A stretch of DNA of 64,000 nucleotides, taken from the NCBI RefSeq assembly GCF_000423585.1, contig NZ_AUIG01000024.1, positions 20,053 to 84,052 of the forward strand, written 5' to 3'. Shown one piece after another: positions 43,272-51,705 of the stretch. The notes under the pieces were generated by a model. It searched no databases. It worked only from the letters and a program-made list of their open reading frames with translations, and was not told the origin of the DNA. The DNA is from Salinimicrobium xinjiangense DSM 19287 (GTDB lineage Bacteria > Bacteroidota > Bacteroidia > Flavobacteriales > Flavobacteriaceae). Position numbers and translations under genes: made by a program. The stretch's first letter is position 1. Each line of letters opens with the position of its first letter.

Positions 43272-45740
43272 CTACAGGTCACCCCATTGAGCCATCATTT
43301 TTTTAATTCGGTCCTCCAGTTTTTCTGAAGATAACTTTTCGCGCATCCTGTCGGTAATGATGGGGAAGGCGAAAGGCGTGGGTTTTTCACATTGTTTCCA
43401 AACCAATTTCTGTTCCGAAATCCGTTCCATGGCCAATCTTAACCTTCCTTCCTCCAACTGATGTTCGAATGTCTCCCTAAACGCCTGCTGAAACAATAAA
43501 TTGTCCGGCTCGTAATCCCTGAATACACTGAACAATAACTGCGAATTTGACTGAAGATGCTTTGTTTTGATCATCTTGTTTGGAAAGCCGGTAAAAACCA
43601 TTCCGGCGATGACCGCAATGTCCCGGAATTTTCGGCGGGCCATTTCAGTGGCATTTAAACTCTTCTGAAGGTCGTCCATAAGATATTCCGCGGAAAAAAG
43701 GTCATTGTCAAAAACCTGCTGCATATCAATCTCCTGGTCCGAAAGTAATTCGAAACCGTAGTCATTAAAGGCCAGAGAGAAACTGATGGGCGACAATAAA
43801 CTGATCCTGTAGGCGAGTAGACTCGAGAAAGCTTCATGCACAAAGCGGCCTTCAAAAGGATAAAAAATAGCGTGATAACCTTCCCTGGTTTTAAAAGTCT
43901 CAATAAGAAATTCATCTTTCTTAGGAATGATCGACTCTTTCTTCTGCCTTTCAAAAGTATGAGCAAGTGCCTGTAATTCAATTGAAGAGTTCTCAAATTC
44001 CTGTTCTGAAGCTACAAACATCTCCTCCCGCAGCAGTTCACTCATTTGGGCTGAAAAACTCATTCTTCCACCAGCCCAGCTGGGGAAGCGGGAGTTCTTG
44101 ACTTTCGATTTCCTTACGATTACCTGCATATTCTTGATCTGATATAGCTCCAGATTCTTTCCGGCAAAAGTAAATACATCCCCCGGATTCAATTTGGAAA
44201 TAAACCATTCTTCAATTGTGCCAATATATCCACCGCCCAAATATTTTACTGCCAAAACCGCGTCGCTTACTATAGTTCCAATCTGCAGACGATGCCGCAT
44301 TGCAATTGCTCTGTTATTCACTTTGAATAGTCCGTCCTCCTCAATCTCCACCTTTTTGTACTCGTCATAAGCCTGCAGCGTCTGACTCCCCTGCGTGATA
44401 AAGTTCAGCAGCCACTCCCACTGCTCTTCGGAAAGCGCCTGATAACAGAAGGTCGATTTGACTTCGGGCCAGATTTTCTTCGGAAAAAATCCGTCGGAGA
44501 CAGCAAGAGTGGTCAAATATTGGACTAAAACATCAAAGGAATTCAGGTACGGGATTCTATCTTCCACTACAGTATGCTTCACGGCTTTTTGCAAAGCTGA
44601 AGCTTCGATAAGTTCCATTGCGTGTGTCGGCAAAAAGTAGATCACACTCTCCTTCCCCGGCTGATGCCCACTTCGTCCGGCCCGCTGAAGAAATCTTGCG
44701 ACACCTTTAGGTCCGCCGATTTGAATGATGGTCTCCACCGGCGCGAAATCCACTCCCAGGTCCAGACTGGAAGTCGCCACCACCGCTTTTAACTGCTCAT
44801 CCCGAATCGCCTGCTCAACCCATAGCCGGGTTTCTTTGTTGATACTCCCGTGATGCATGGCCAGTTCCCCGGCAAATTCCGGATACTTCTGCAGTATCCG
44901 CTGAAACCAGATCTCACATTGGGACCTGGTATTCGTAAAAAGCAGTGTCGTTCTTGATTTCCTGATGATAGGCACCACCTCATCAATCAAATGCAGCCCC
45001 AGATGCCCGCGCCACGGAAAGGTTTCCATCTTCTCCGGAATAATGGATTTTACCGTGATCTTCTTCTTGATATCGGCACGTATCAAAACAGAGTTTTCAA
45101 AAGCCTCCGATCCCGGGCCCAGCAATACCTCCCTTGCCTCCTGAAGATTACCAATGGTAGCAGAGATCCCCCAGATCTTCATTTTTGGAGCCACAGTTTT
45201 GAGCCGGGAAAGCGCCAGCTCGATCTGCACTCCGCGTTTGGTACCCAGGAGCTCGTGCCATTCGTCAATGACTATGGCATTCAGATCTTTAAAAGTTTTC
45301 TCATAACCTTTGGAGGACAACAGCAACTGCAGACTCTCGGGTGTGGTGATAAGGAGGTCGGGCATTTGTTTCTTCTGGGCGGCACGTAATTTCTGAGAGG
45401 TATCTCCCGTTCTTATTCCTACTGTCAATCCGCTGCCGATATCCTCGGCAAAGCGATTAGCCGCTTGTTCTATCTCCACCGATAGTGCTCGCAGTGGCGT
45501 GATCCAAATAGCTTTTAGTCCTGGTTTGTGTTTAGTTTTATAATCGGGATTTTGCCAAATGTAATCGAGAACGATAGGAATCCAGAGCGCATAGGTTTTT
45601 CCACTTCCGGTTGGAGCGTTTAATAGCCCATGCTTTCCATCCAAAAATGCGTTCCAGGAATCCTTTTGAAAAGCAAAGGACTTCCAGGACCGGGATTTGA
45701 ACCAGTCGTTTGCGAGTTTTATGAGGTCTCTCTTATTCAT
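43272..45740 (-). CDS. Ligase-associated DNA damage response DEXH-box helicase (Lhr family)
   Basis: An 822-residue superfamily 2 helicase. Motif I is LNAPTGSGKTYALWIP, motif II the DEWH box in AIVIDEWHELLG, motif III GISATIGNLQEA, motif VI LQRAGRSGHQPGKES, followed by the Lhr winged-helix and C-terminal domains. Lhr helicases unwind DNA or RNA:DNA hybrids with 3'-5' polarity. It lies between the DUF559 cassette and pdeM and belongs to the repair operon that starts at 49372. Confidence 0.95.
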   Translation of the reverse strand: MNKRDLIKLANDWFKSRSWKSFAFQKDSWNAFLDGKHGLLNAPTGSGKTYALWIPIVLDYIWQNPDYKTKHKPGLKAIWITPLRALSVEIEQAANRFAEDIGSGLTVGIRTGDTSQKLRAAQKKQMPDLLITTPESLQLLLSSKGYEKTFKDLNAIVIDEWHELLGTKRGVQIELALSRLKTVAPKMKIWGISATIGNLQEAREVLLGPGSEAFENSVLIRADIKKKITVKSIIPEKMETFPWRGHLGLHLIDEVVPIIRKSRTTLLFTNTRSQCEIWFQRILQKYPEFAGELAMHHGSINKETRLWVEQAIRDEQLKAVVATSSLDLGVDFAPVETIIQIGGPKGVARFLQRAGRSGHQPGKESVIYFLPTHAMELIEASALQKAVKHTVVEDRIPYLNSFDVLVQYLTTLAVSDGFFPKKIWPEVKSTFCYQALSEEQWEWLLNFITQGSQTLQAYDEYKKVEIEEDGLFKVNNRAIAMRHRLQIGTIVSDAVLAVKYLGGGYIGTIEEWFISKLNPGDVFTFAGKNLELYQIKNMQVIVRKSKVKNSRFPSWAGGRMSFSAQMSELLREEMFVASEQEFENSSIELQALAHTFERQKKESIIPKKDEFLIETFKTREGYHAIFYPFEGRFVHEAFSSLLAYRISLLSPISFSLAFNDYGFELLSDQEIDMQQVFDNDLFSAEYLMDDLQKSLNATEMARRKFRDIAVIAGMVFTGFPNKMIKTKHLQSNSQLLFSVFRDYEPDNLLFQQAFRETFEHQLEEGRLRLAMERISEQKLVWKQCEKPTPFAFPIITDRMREKLSSEKLEDRIKKMMAQWGDL

Positions 45741-45754
45741 GATTCTGCGTGGTT

Positions 45755-45813
45755 GGACCCTTCCGTCTCCGGCTATTCGCCGAATCCACCTTCCCTTAGC
45801 AAGGGAAGGAGCT
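45755..45813. repeat. Palindromic repeat D1 of the DUF559 cluster (forward)
   Basis: From ggacccttccgtctcc to aagggaaggagct. It holds two hairpins, one around ggctattcgcc and one cccttagcaaggg. It begins 15 bases before the helicase start on the other strand. Confidence 0.85.
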
Positions 45814-45870
45814 GTTGTTTTGTACTCTTAAGAGTGTTTTTTGGTTAAAATTTAAATTCTTGTTCCCATA

Positions 45871-45928
45871 GGACCCTTCCGTCTCCGCCTTGCGGCGGAT
45901 CCACCATCCCTTAGCAAGGGAAGGAGCT
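45871..45928. repeat. Palindromic repeat D2 of the DUF559 cluster (forward)
   Basis: Same family and orientation as D1. The first hairpin is tccgccttgcggcgga and the second tcccttagcaaggga; the ends are ggaccc and ggagct. Confidence 0.88.
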
Positions 45929-45962
45929 TTTAATTCGTGTTCTATTTTAAATCTTGTTACGT

Positions 45963-46042
45963 GCTTGTGCTAGCACAAGCAAATAGCTCCCCTCCTTATT
46001 TTAAGGAGGGGAGGATCCGCGGTAGCGGAGACGGGGTGGTCC
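45963..46042. repeat. Palindromic repeat D3 (inverted) with a preceding palindrome
   Basis: The inverted element spans 45985-46042 (agctcccctcc to gtggtcc), with hairpins cccctccttattttaaggagg and tccgcggtagcgga. A separate perfect palindrome gcttgtgctagcacaagc (45963-45980) precedes it. Codons 46001-46042 of the DUF559 gene lie inside D3. Confidence 0.88.
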
Positions 46043-46405
46043 GTCGCTCCTGAAATGCCTCTTAATTTCCTCCAGCACCCAATCCAAATTATCAAATACT
46101 GTTCTGTTCTCAAACCTCAGCACCGTCATATTTAATTCCTCCAGCTTTTTAGTTCTAATGGCGTCTTTTTCCTCTGCAGTAGGATTCATGTGGTATTGCC
46201 CGTCCAGTTCGATCACCAGCTTTTCTTCTGCGCAATAAAAATCCACAATGAAATTCAGGATGCTGTGTTGCCTCCTGAACTTCCTTCCCTCCAGTTTCTT
46301 TTGTTGTATATGTGTCCACAGGTAGGCCTCGGCTGTCGTTCCGTGGTGGCGGAGTTTTTTGCGGTAGGGTTCGAGGGGTTTACGATTGTGGATTTTCTTT
46401 TTCAT
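46001..46405 (-). CDS. DUF559 (PD-(D/E)XK-like) endonuclease-domain protein
   Basis: A 134-residue single-domain protein. The nuclease-like core is visible: FIVDFYCAEEKLVIELDGQY provides the Asp and ExD pair, preceded by a basic region (RKKLRHHGTTAEAYLW, GRKFRRQHS). DUF559 domains are related to very-short-patch-repair endonucleases. The last 14 residues (about RSDGPPRLRYRGSSPP) are encoded by repeat D3 and are probably an extension gained from the repeat. The gene splits the ligase-helicase operon, in the same direction. Its function is unknown. Confidence 0.88.
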   Translation of the reverse strand: MKKKIHNRKPLEPYRKKLRHHGTTAEAYLWTHIQQKKLEGRKFRRQHSILNFIVDFYCAEEKLVIELDGQYHMNPTAEEKDAIRTKKLEELNMTVLRFENRTVFDNLDWVLEEIKRHFRSDGPPRLRYRGSSPP

Positions 46406-46439
46406 TTTTTGCTTTATTAGAAACGAGAAGCAGCCGTTA

Positions 46440-46496
46440 GACCCTTCCGTCTTCGCCTTTCGGCGAATCCACCTTCCCTTAGCAAGGGAAGGAGCT
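46440..46496. repeat. Palindromic repeat D4 of the DUF559 cluster (forward)
   Basis: Forward copy with hairpins cgcctttcggcg and tcccttagcaaggga. It lies just upstream of the DUF559 start and faces the inverted copy D5. Confidence 0.87.
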
Positions 46497-46560
46497 ATTT
46501 GTACTACTATTAAAAATTCTACTTCACTTTTGAAATTTTGTCAAACCCACATTTAACCAC

Positions 46561-46640
46561 AGGAACAGCAAAGCTGTTCCCAAAGCTCCCCTCCTTTTTT
46601 CAAGGAGGGGTGGATCCGCGATAGCGGAGACGGAGTGGTC
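46561..46640. repeat. Palindromic repeat D5 (inverted) abutting the ligase stop
   Basis: The inverted copy spans 46584-46640 and ends on the first base of the ligase stop codon. It is preceded by a separate palindrome ggaacagcaaagctgttcc (46561-46579), as D3 is. Confidence 0.87.
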
Positions 46641-48229
46641 TATTTCGGTATCAACTGTTTCAATTCTTCTATTGTATTTGCTTCTTCTATTGTTTTATCC
46701 TGTCTCCATCTTAATATCCTCGGAAATCTTGTGGCGACGCCGCTTTTGTGGCGGTTGGATTCTGCTATGCCCTCGAAGGCTATTTCGAAAACCAGTTCGG
46801 GTTTTACGGAACGTACGGGGCCGAAGCGTTCCAGAGTATTTCTCTTGATCCAGGCATCCACCTGGCGGAATTCAGCATCTGTGAGTCCGGAGTATGCTTT
46901 AGCGAAAGTTACCAGCTCATCATCCTTCCAGAGGGCGAAGGTGTAGTCTGTAAATAGGTTAGAACGGCGGCCGTGGCCGCGCATGGCGTAGGTGAGCACG
47001 GCATCTACAGTCAATGGCTCCACCTTCCATTTCCACCAGTCGCCTTTTTTTCTTCCCACCAGGTATGGCGAATCCCAACGCTTTAGCATCAAACCTTCAC
47101 TTTTTACTTCCCGTGCCCTCTCCCGCTCGACGGTGGCTTCTTCCCAGTTGCTAAAGGAAATTGTTTCAGACAGGTGAAAAGGTAGATCTTCAGTTGCTAC
47201 TGTTGCATGTAACTTTTCCAGGATCTTCCTGCGTTCTAAATAGGGCAAAGTGCGGATATCTTTTCCCTCCCACTCCAGCACATCATAGGCTTTAAGGATC
47301 ACGGGGACTTTATTCAGCAGCGCTTTGGAAACTGTTTTTCGGCCGATGCGGGTTTGCAGGTCATTGAAGGTGCCAATGTCTCCTCCCGGAAACGGAAGGA
47401 TCTCTCCATCTATCACTGTTCCGTCGGGAATGACCTCCAAAAATGCCGAAAATTCAGGGTATTTATCTGTAACGAGCTCCTCTCCCCGACTCCACACGAA
47501 GATCTCCCGATTCCGAATCACCACCTGGGATCTTATCCCATCCCATTTATGCTCGGCAGACCAGTCGGCAGGATTGCCAAGGTCTTTAGGCTCATCTTCA
47601 ATGGCATAAGCAAGATAAAACGGATAAGGTTTGGAAAGAAAGTCTTCTTCATTCTCCTCTAAAATGAGCTTTTGGAAGGTAATTTTCTGCGGATCCCAGT
47701 CTCCCATCAGCTTATAAGCCAGCACATCTTCATCAATATCTGTAGCTTTGGAAAGGGCGCGGGTCATTAACTTCTGACTCACGCCGATCCTGAAACTTCC
47801 GGTAATTAGCTTTGTGAAAACGAAGCGCTCGTAATAATTCAGCGCTGCCCAGTTCTCGTGCAGGTATTCTTTTTTTTCGGCTTCGGTGGCCGATTTCAGG
47901 TCAATGATCTCCTCCAGATACTGAGTCAGACTTTTTTCGCTGGATTCCTCTGCCGGCGGAATCACCAGCGCAATAGTTTCAGCAAGATCCCCTACAATAT
48001 GATAGGATTCTTCGAACAACCAAAGCGGAATCTTCGCCAGTTCGGCTGCAAAGGTACGAAGCAAAGTTGTGTTCACCGGCCGCGGCGGACGGCGGTGAGA
48101 GAGAATGGCGATGGCCCATACCTTGTCCTTATCAGGCACCCGCTGAAAATAGCGCGTCAAGGCAGCCACCTTCACCGTGGTTTTGTTGGTGCTGTCCAGT
48201 TCCCGTATGAGTGCTGCGAATTCCTCCAC
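46640..48229 (-). CDS. ATP-dependent DNA ligase
   Basis: A 529-residue ligase that seals nicks with ATP. The adenylation lysine lies in SAEHKWDGIRSQVVI (KxDG), followed by WSRGEELVTDKYPEF, VIDGEILPFPGG, EGLMLKRWDSPYLVGRKKG with a second lysine, and the OB-fold with WKWKVEPLTVDAVLTYA. The start is GTG at 48229, aligned with the family N-terminus (EEFAALIRELDSTNKT). It is the second gene of the repair operon; the repeat D5 begins at its stop codon. Confidence 0.95.
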   Translation of the reverse strand: MEEFAALIRELDSTNKTTVKVAALTRYFQRVPDKDKVWAIAILSHRRPPRPVNTTLLRTFAAELAKIPLWLFEESYHIVGDLAETIALVIPPAEESSEKSLTQYLEEIIDLKSATEAEKKEYLHENWAALNYYERFVFTKLITGSFRIGVSQKLMTRALSKATDIDEDVLAYKLMGDWDPQKITFQKLILEENEEDFLSKPYPFYLAYAIEDEPKDLGNPADWSAEHKWDGIRSQVVIRNREIFVWSRGEELVTDKYPEFSAFLEVIPDGTVIDGEILPFPGGDIGTFNDLQTRIGRKTVSKALLNKVPVILKAYDVLEWEGKDIRTLPYLERRKILEKLHATVATEDLPFHLSETISFSNWEEATVERERAREVKSEGLMLKRWDSPYLVGRKKGDWWKWKVEPLTVDAVLTYAMRGHGRRSNLFTDYTFALWKDDELVTFAKAYSGLTDAEFRQVDAWIKRNTLERFGPVRSVKPELVFEIAFEGIAESNRHKSGVATRFPRILRWRQDKTIEEANTIEELKQLIPK

Positions 48230-48230
48230 G

Positions 48231-48338
48231 TTGGTTAATTAGTTAATTAGGGATTAGTCAATTGGTTAATTGGGATTGAATACTTGATACTGAATATTGA
48301 ATATTGGTTATTGTTAATTGATTATTGATTATTGATCA
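48231..48338. repeat. Short AT-rich word repeats between ligase and exonuclease
   Basis: Successive short runs: ttggttaattagttaatta, gattagtcaattggttaatt, gaatacttgatactgaatat and attgattattgattattgat. The last one includes the exonuclease stop and final codons. Confidence 0.75.
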
Positions 48339-49372
48339 TCGTTTTCGTCATCAGATTTTGAATTCATCTCTGCCAGTTCTCCTTCGTACTGCGTTTCGGC
48401 GGTACGGGCGTCGTAACCTATTTCGTTTAGGAAGCGGCAGAAGATCTCTGTATATCCATGGGTACAGATGACTCTTTCACAACCTGTGGCCTTAATGGAT
48501 GCCAAAAGTCCCTGCCAATCGCAATGATCTGATAATACAAATCCGCGGTCGACTGCCCTTCGGCGACGGGCACCTCTAAAGGCCATCCAGCCGCTGGCCA
48601 TACCGGTTTCGAAGGGCACCATTTTCCTTATCCAGGTACTGCCGTGGGCACTGGGCGGCGCCAGCACCATTCCGCCTCTAATTTCTTCCTTTTTTGTTTC
48701 ACGGGTGATCCTAATCGTTTCCGGAAAGTCTGCAAAAGGCCTTAGCACTTCGGTCATATTTTCTATGGCACCGTGGGTGAAGATCTTTCCGATTGCGGGA
48801 TCTAAGAACTTTAGCAGCCGCTGCGCTTTTCCGAGGGAATACCCGAAAAGAACAGAAGACTTTCCTTCAGATTGATTTTGTTGCCACCAGCTGTTGATGT
48901 CGTTCATCACCTGCTCCTGCGGAAGCCATTTAAAGGCGGGCAATCCAAAGGTGCATTCCGTTATAAATGCATGACATTTCACCGGTTCAAACGGTACTGC
49001 AAGTTTGTCATCCTCTGTTTTGTAATCTCCGCTAAAAACCCATACTTCCCCTTTGTGCTCGACCCTCACTTGTGACGATCCAATGATATGCCCGGCCGGA
49101 AAAAGGGAAAATTTGACATTGTTTATAGTGAAGGTCTCGCCGTATTCCTTTCCGGAAACTTCTATTTCTCCTAGCCGGTGTTTTATAATAGGAACATTGG
49201 TGTGGTGGGTAATGTACTGCTTATGGCCCCACCTGGAATGATCTGCATGACCATGGGTAATTATAGCTTTGTCAACTGGTTTCCAGGGATCAAGATATAC
49301 CCCGGCAGGTTCACAATAGATCCCGTTCTGGTCAAAACAAAGCAGAGGTTTTTTCTCTTTTCTGAGTGGCAT
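48329..49372 (-). CDS. Ligase-associated DNA damage response exonuclease (metallo-beta-lactamase fold)
   Basis: A 347-residue SNM1/CPSF73-like beta-CASP protein. The metal-binding motif is AIITHGHADHSRWGHKQY, with later SGDYKTEDDK and SPSAHGST / LSDHCDWQGLLASI segments. It is the first gene of the operon exonuclease-ligase-[DUF559]-helicase-pdeM, which is found as a unit in several phyla. It is thought to process DNA ends before ligation. Confidence 0.93.
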   Translation of the reverse strand: MPLRKEKKPLLCFDQNGIYCEPAGVYLDPWKPVDKAIITHGHADHSRWGHKQYITHHTNVPIIKHRLGEIEVSGKEYGETFTINNVKFSLFPAGHIIGSSQVRVEHKGEVWVFSGDYKTEDDKLAVPFEPVKCHAFITECTFGLPAFKWLPQEQVMNDINSWWQQNQSEGKSSVLFGYSLGKAQRLLKFLDPAIGKIFTHGAIENMTEVLRPFADFPETIRITRETKKEEIRGGMVLAPPSAHGSTWIRKMVPFETGMASGWMAFRGARRRRAVDRGFVLSDHCDWQGLLASIKATGCERVICTHGYTEIFCRFLNEIGYDARTAETQYEGELAEMNSKSDDENDDQ

Positions 49373-49592
49373 ATTTTCAAGTTAGGATTTTTTGTGCAGG
49401 ACAGCTGTGGCATTAGGAAAAAATTAAAACTGAAAATGTCTTTTCTGAATAGTGGTAATTGCGTGTCACAGATTGAGGCTTAAGCAGTAAAAGGAATATT
49501 TAGAAAAATAACCAATTTGCAGTCCCCGAAAATCTGATTTACATCATCGGGTATTAGAATTTGTTTTCCTATTTTTAATTAAAATTAGGATT

Positions 49593-50018
49593 ATGTCATT
49601 TTCAGACCTTTTTGGAACCGGAGAACATCTTAGAAATCTCGGCCATTTTGCCGCCATTGTAAATCTTGCCTCGGCCGATGGCCCGATAAATGAAAGGGAA
49701 GAAGCCCAATTACAAAGATTCGCGATGAAACTCGATATTGGGGAAGAGGAATACTCAAAAGTGCTGAAAAACCCTAACGCTTTTCCCATTCATCCCAACA
49801 ACTCTGTAGAAGGAAGGCTGGAGCGACTTTACGATCTCTTCAGGATCATCTATTCCGACCATGATATAGAAGAGGAAGAAGAAGAATTGCTTCGCAAATA
49901 CGCTGTAGGGCTGGGTTTCTCACCAAAAGTTTCTGAAGACATCATTAAACGCTCTATCCAGATCTTTAGCGGTATGAGTTTTGAAGATTATCGTTACCTG
50001 CTCAACAGGGAGAAGTAA
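49593..50018 (+). CDS. TerB family (tellurite-resistance-like) protein
   Basis: A 141-residue helical protein with the TerB/DjlA-N signature: AAIVNLASADGPINEREEAQ and FRIIYSDHDIEEEEEELL, each carrying an acidic metal-binding loop. The family is associated with metal stress and with J-domain proteins; the role of stand-alone members is unknown. It has no partner here. The gap before it (49373-49592) shows nothing recognisable. Confidence 0.88.
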   Translation: MSFSDLFGTGEHLRNLGHFAAIVNLASADGPINEREEAQLQRFAMKLDIGEEEYSKVLKNPNAFPIHPNNSVEGRLERLYDLFRIIYSDHDIEEEEEELLRKYAVGLGFSPKVSEDIIKRSIQIFSGMSFEDYRYLLNREK

Positions 50019-50095
50019 TTGTAGAGTCAAGAAACAAGCATCAAGATTTTTTTAAGACAAATGTCTTTCCAAAAGTGCCTTTTTAAGACCCCAAG

Positions 50096-51106
50096 CTATT
50101 GGGGATCCTTGGCCATAAATTCTTCAGCTTTCTCAACCATATCTTTATTTCCGCAGAAGAAAGGTACACGTTGATGCAGCTCTGTAGGCTCTATATCAAG
50201 AATACGGTTAAAACCGTCACTGGCCTTCCCACCGGCCTGTTCGGCAATTAAAGCCATAGGATTACATTCGTAAAGCAACCTTAGCTTACCATTAGGCGCA
50301 CTTGAAGTGGTGGGATAGAAATAAATCCCTCCTTTGATCATATTGCGGTGAAAATCGGAAACCAGAGAACCTATATATCTTGATGTATAGGGTCTGTCTT
50401 CTTTTTCCTCCTGACAATATTTTATATAGTTCTTAACTCCCCTCGGGAAATGCACATAATTTCCTTCATTAACGGAGTAAATACTTCCCTTTTCAGGAAA
50501 CTGCATATCGGGATGAGAAAGGTACCAGGAGCCAAGGGCCGGGTTAAGAGTAAAACCATTTACGCCGTGACCTGTAGTGTAAACCAGCATAGTGGAAGTT
50601 CCGTAAACTATATAGCCTGCAGCCACCTGCTTATTTCCCGGCTGCAGAAAGTCTTCTATTTGTACCGGAGTGCCTAGAGGACTTATCCTTCGGTATATAG
50701 AAAAAATGGTTCCTACAGAAACATTTACATCAATATTGGAACTCCCGTCAAGAGGATCCATTAGTACTACATATTTATTCTTGTGATCCCCATTCTGACC
50801 TGCAATGGTGATGAAGTCTTCTTCTTCTTCTGAAGCTATCCCACAAACAATTTCCCTGTTGGTGAGGGTTTGAATAAACTTCTCGTTGGCCATTACATCC
50901 AGCTTTTGCTGATCTTCTCCCTGAACATTAGTTTCTCCTGCTGCTCCGGTAATATCAACGAGTCCGGCTTTGTTTACCTCGTGATTGACCACTTTTGCAG
51001 CAAGCCTGATGGAATTTATTAACCTTGAAAGTTCTCCTGAAGAGAAAGGAAATTCTGCCTGATTCTCAATTATAAATTCTCCTAATGTCTGATTTTTCTT
51101 GACCAT
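50096..51106 (-). CDS. fbp: Fructose-1,6-bisphosphatase, class I
   Basis: A 336-residue gluconeogenic enzyme that removes the 1-phosphate from fructose 1,6-bisphosphate. The metal-binding signature is [20 protein letters not shown], with [10 protein letters not shown] for the acidic loop and [20 protein letters not shown] near the C-terminus as the family ending. It is encoded alone and divergent from the GNAT gene. The CCCCAA/TTGGGG pair around its stop lacks a T-run. Confidence 0.96.
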   Translation of the reverse strand: MVKKNQTLGEFIIENQAEFPFSSGELSRLINSIRLAAKVVNHEVNKAGLVDITGAAGETNVQGEDQQKLDVMANEKFIQTLTNREIVCGIASEEEEDFITIAGQNGDHKNKYVVLMDPLDGSSNIDVNVSVGTIFSIYRRISPLGTPVQIEDFLQPGNKQVAAGYIVYGTSTMLVYTTGHGVNGFTLNPALGSWYLSHPDMQFPEKGSIYSVNEGNYVHFPRGVKNYIKYCQEEKEDRPYTSRYIGSLVSDFHRNMIKGGIYFYPTTSSAPNGKLRLLYECNPMALIAEQAGGKASDGFNRILDIEPTELHQRVPFFCGNKDMVEKAEEFMAKDPQ

Positions 51107-51131
51107 CGATGTGTAAAAAATGCTTGCTGCA

Positions 51132-51139
51132 CAAAACTA
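51132..51139 (-). promoter_or_regulatory. Candidate -7 element of fbp
   Basis: TAGTTTTG on the minus strand fits TAnnTTTG and lies 26 bases before the fbp ATG. Confidence 0.45.
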
Positions 51140-51198
51140 AAGCAAATTAATTTAAGTGACTACAACGTTTTCGTAATATAATCTTAAAATCAAATCTC

Positions 51199-51206
51199 TA
51201 TTTTTG
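51199..51206 (+). promoter_or_regulatory. Candidate -7 element of the GNAT-aspartate kinase operon
   Basis: TATTTTTG fits TAnnTTTG and lies 16 bases before the GNAT ATG at 51223. Confidence 0.45.
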
Positions 51207-51222
51207 TCGTTAAACCAAAGCT

Positions 51223-51705
51223 ATGAAGACAGTAATTAGAGACGCAAGAAAGGAAGACATGCCGGCGGTGCTGGAGCTTATTAAAGAACTTGCCGCTTTT
51301 GAAAACGAACCCAATGCTGTGATCACTACAGTGGAAACATTGGAAAAAGAAGGCTTCGGGGAAAACCCGCTTTTTCACGTCTTTGTAGCCGAAGTGGACG
51401 GAAATATCGAGGGAATGGCACTGGTTTACTACCGCTTCTCCACCTGGAAAGGCCGCACCCTACATTTGGAAGATCTAATTGTAAGAGAAGAAAAAAGAGG
51501 TACAGGTCTTGGAAATGCGCTATATAGGAAGGTAATCCAATATGCAAAATCCCAGGGACTTAAAAGAGTAGAATGGGTAGTACTTGACTGGAACCAACAT
51601 GCTATTGATTTCTATGCGCGCAGTGGTGCCAATATCCTTAAAGACTGGTACACCGTTCAAATGGACGAGAACGGGATCACAAAATATATAGAGACAAACA
51701 AATGA
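51223..51705 (+). CDS. GNAT N-acetyltransferase (diamine acetyltransferase-like)
   Basis: A 160-residue acetyltransferase. The fold's start is TVIRDARKEDMPAVLELIKE, the acetyl-CoA loop is VREEKRGTGLGNALYRKVIQ, and YRFSTWKGRTLHLEDLIV and VLDWNQHAIDFYARSGA closely resemble spermidine/spermine or thialysine acetyltransferases. The substrate is probably a small amine. Its stop overlaps the start of the aspartate kinase gene by 4 bp, so the two are coupled. Confidence 0.92.
   Translation: MKTVIRDARKEDMPAVLELIKELAAFENEPNAVITTVETLEKEGFGENPLFHVFVAEVDGNIEGMALVYYRFSTWKGRTLHLEDLIVREEKRGTGLGNALYRKVIQYAKSQGLKRVEWVVLDWNQHAIDFYARSGANILKDWYTVQMDENGITKYIETNK

Noticed and set aside
50089..50104. CCCCAA/TTGGGG stem around the fbp stop as a terminator
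   Set aside because: No T-run follows on the minus strand; the stem is short and could be chance.
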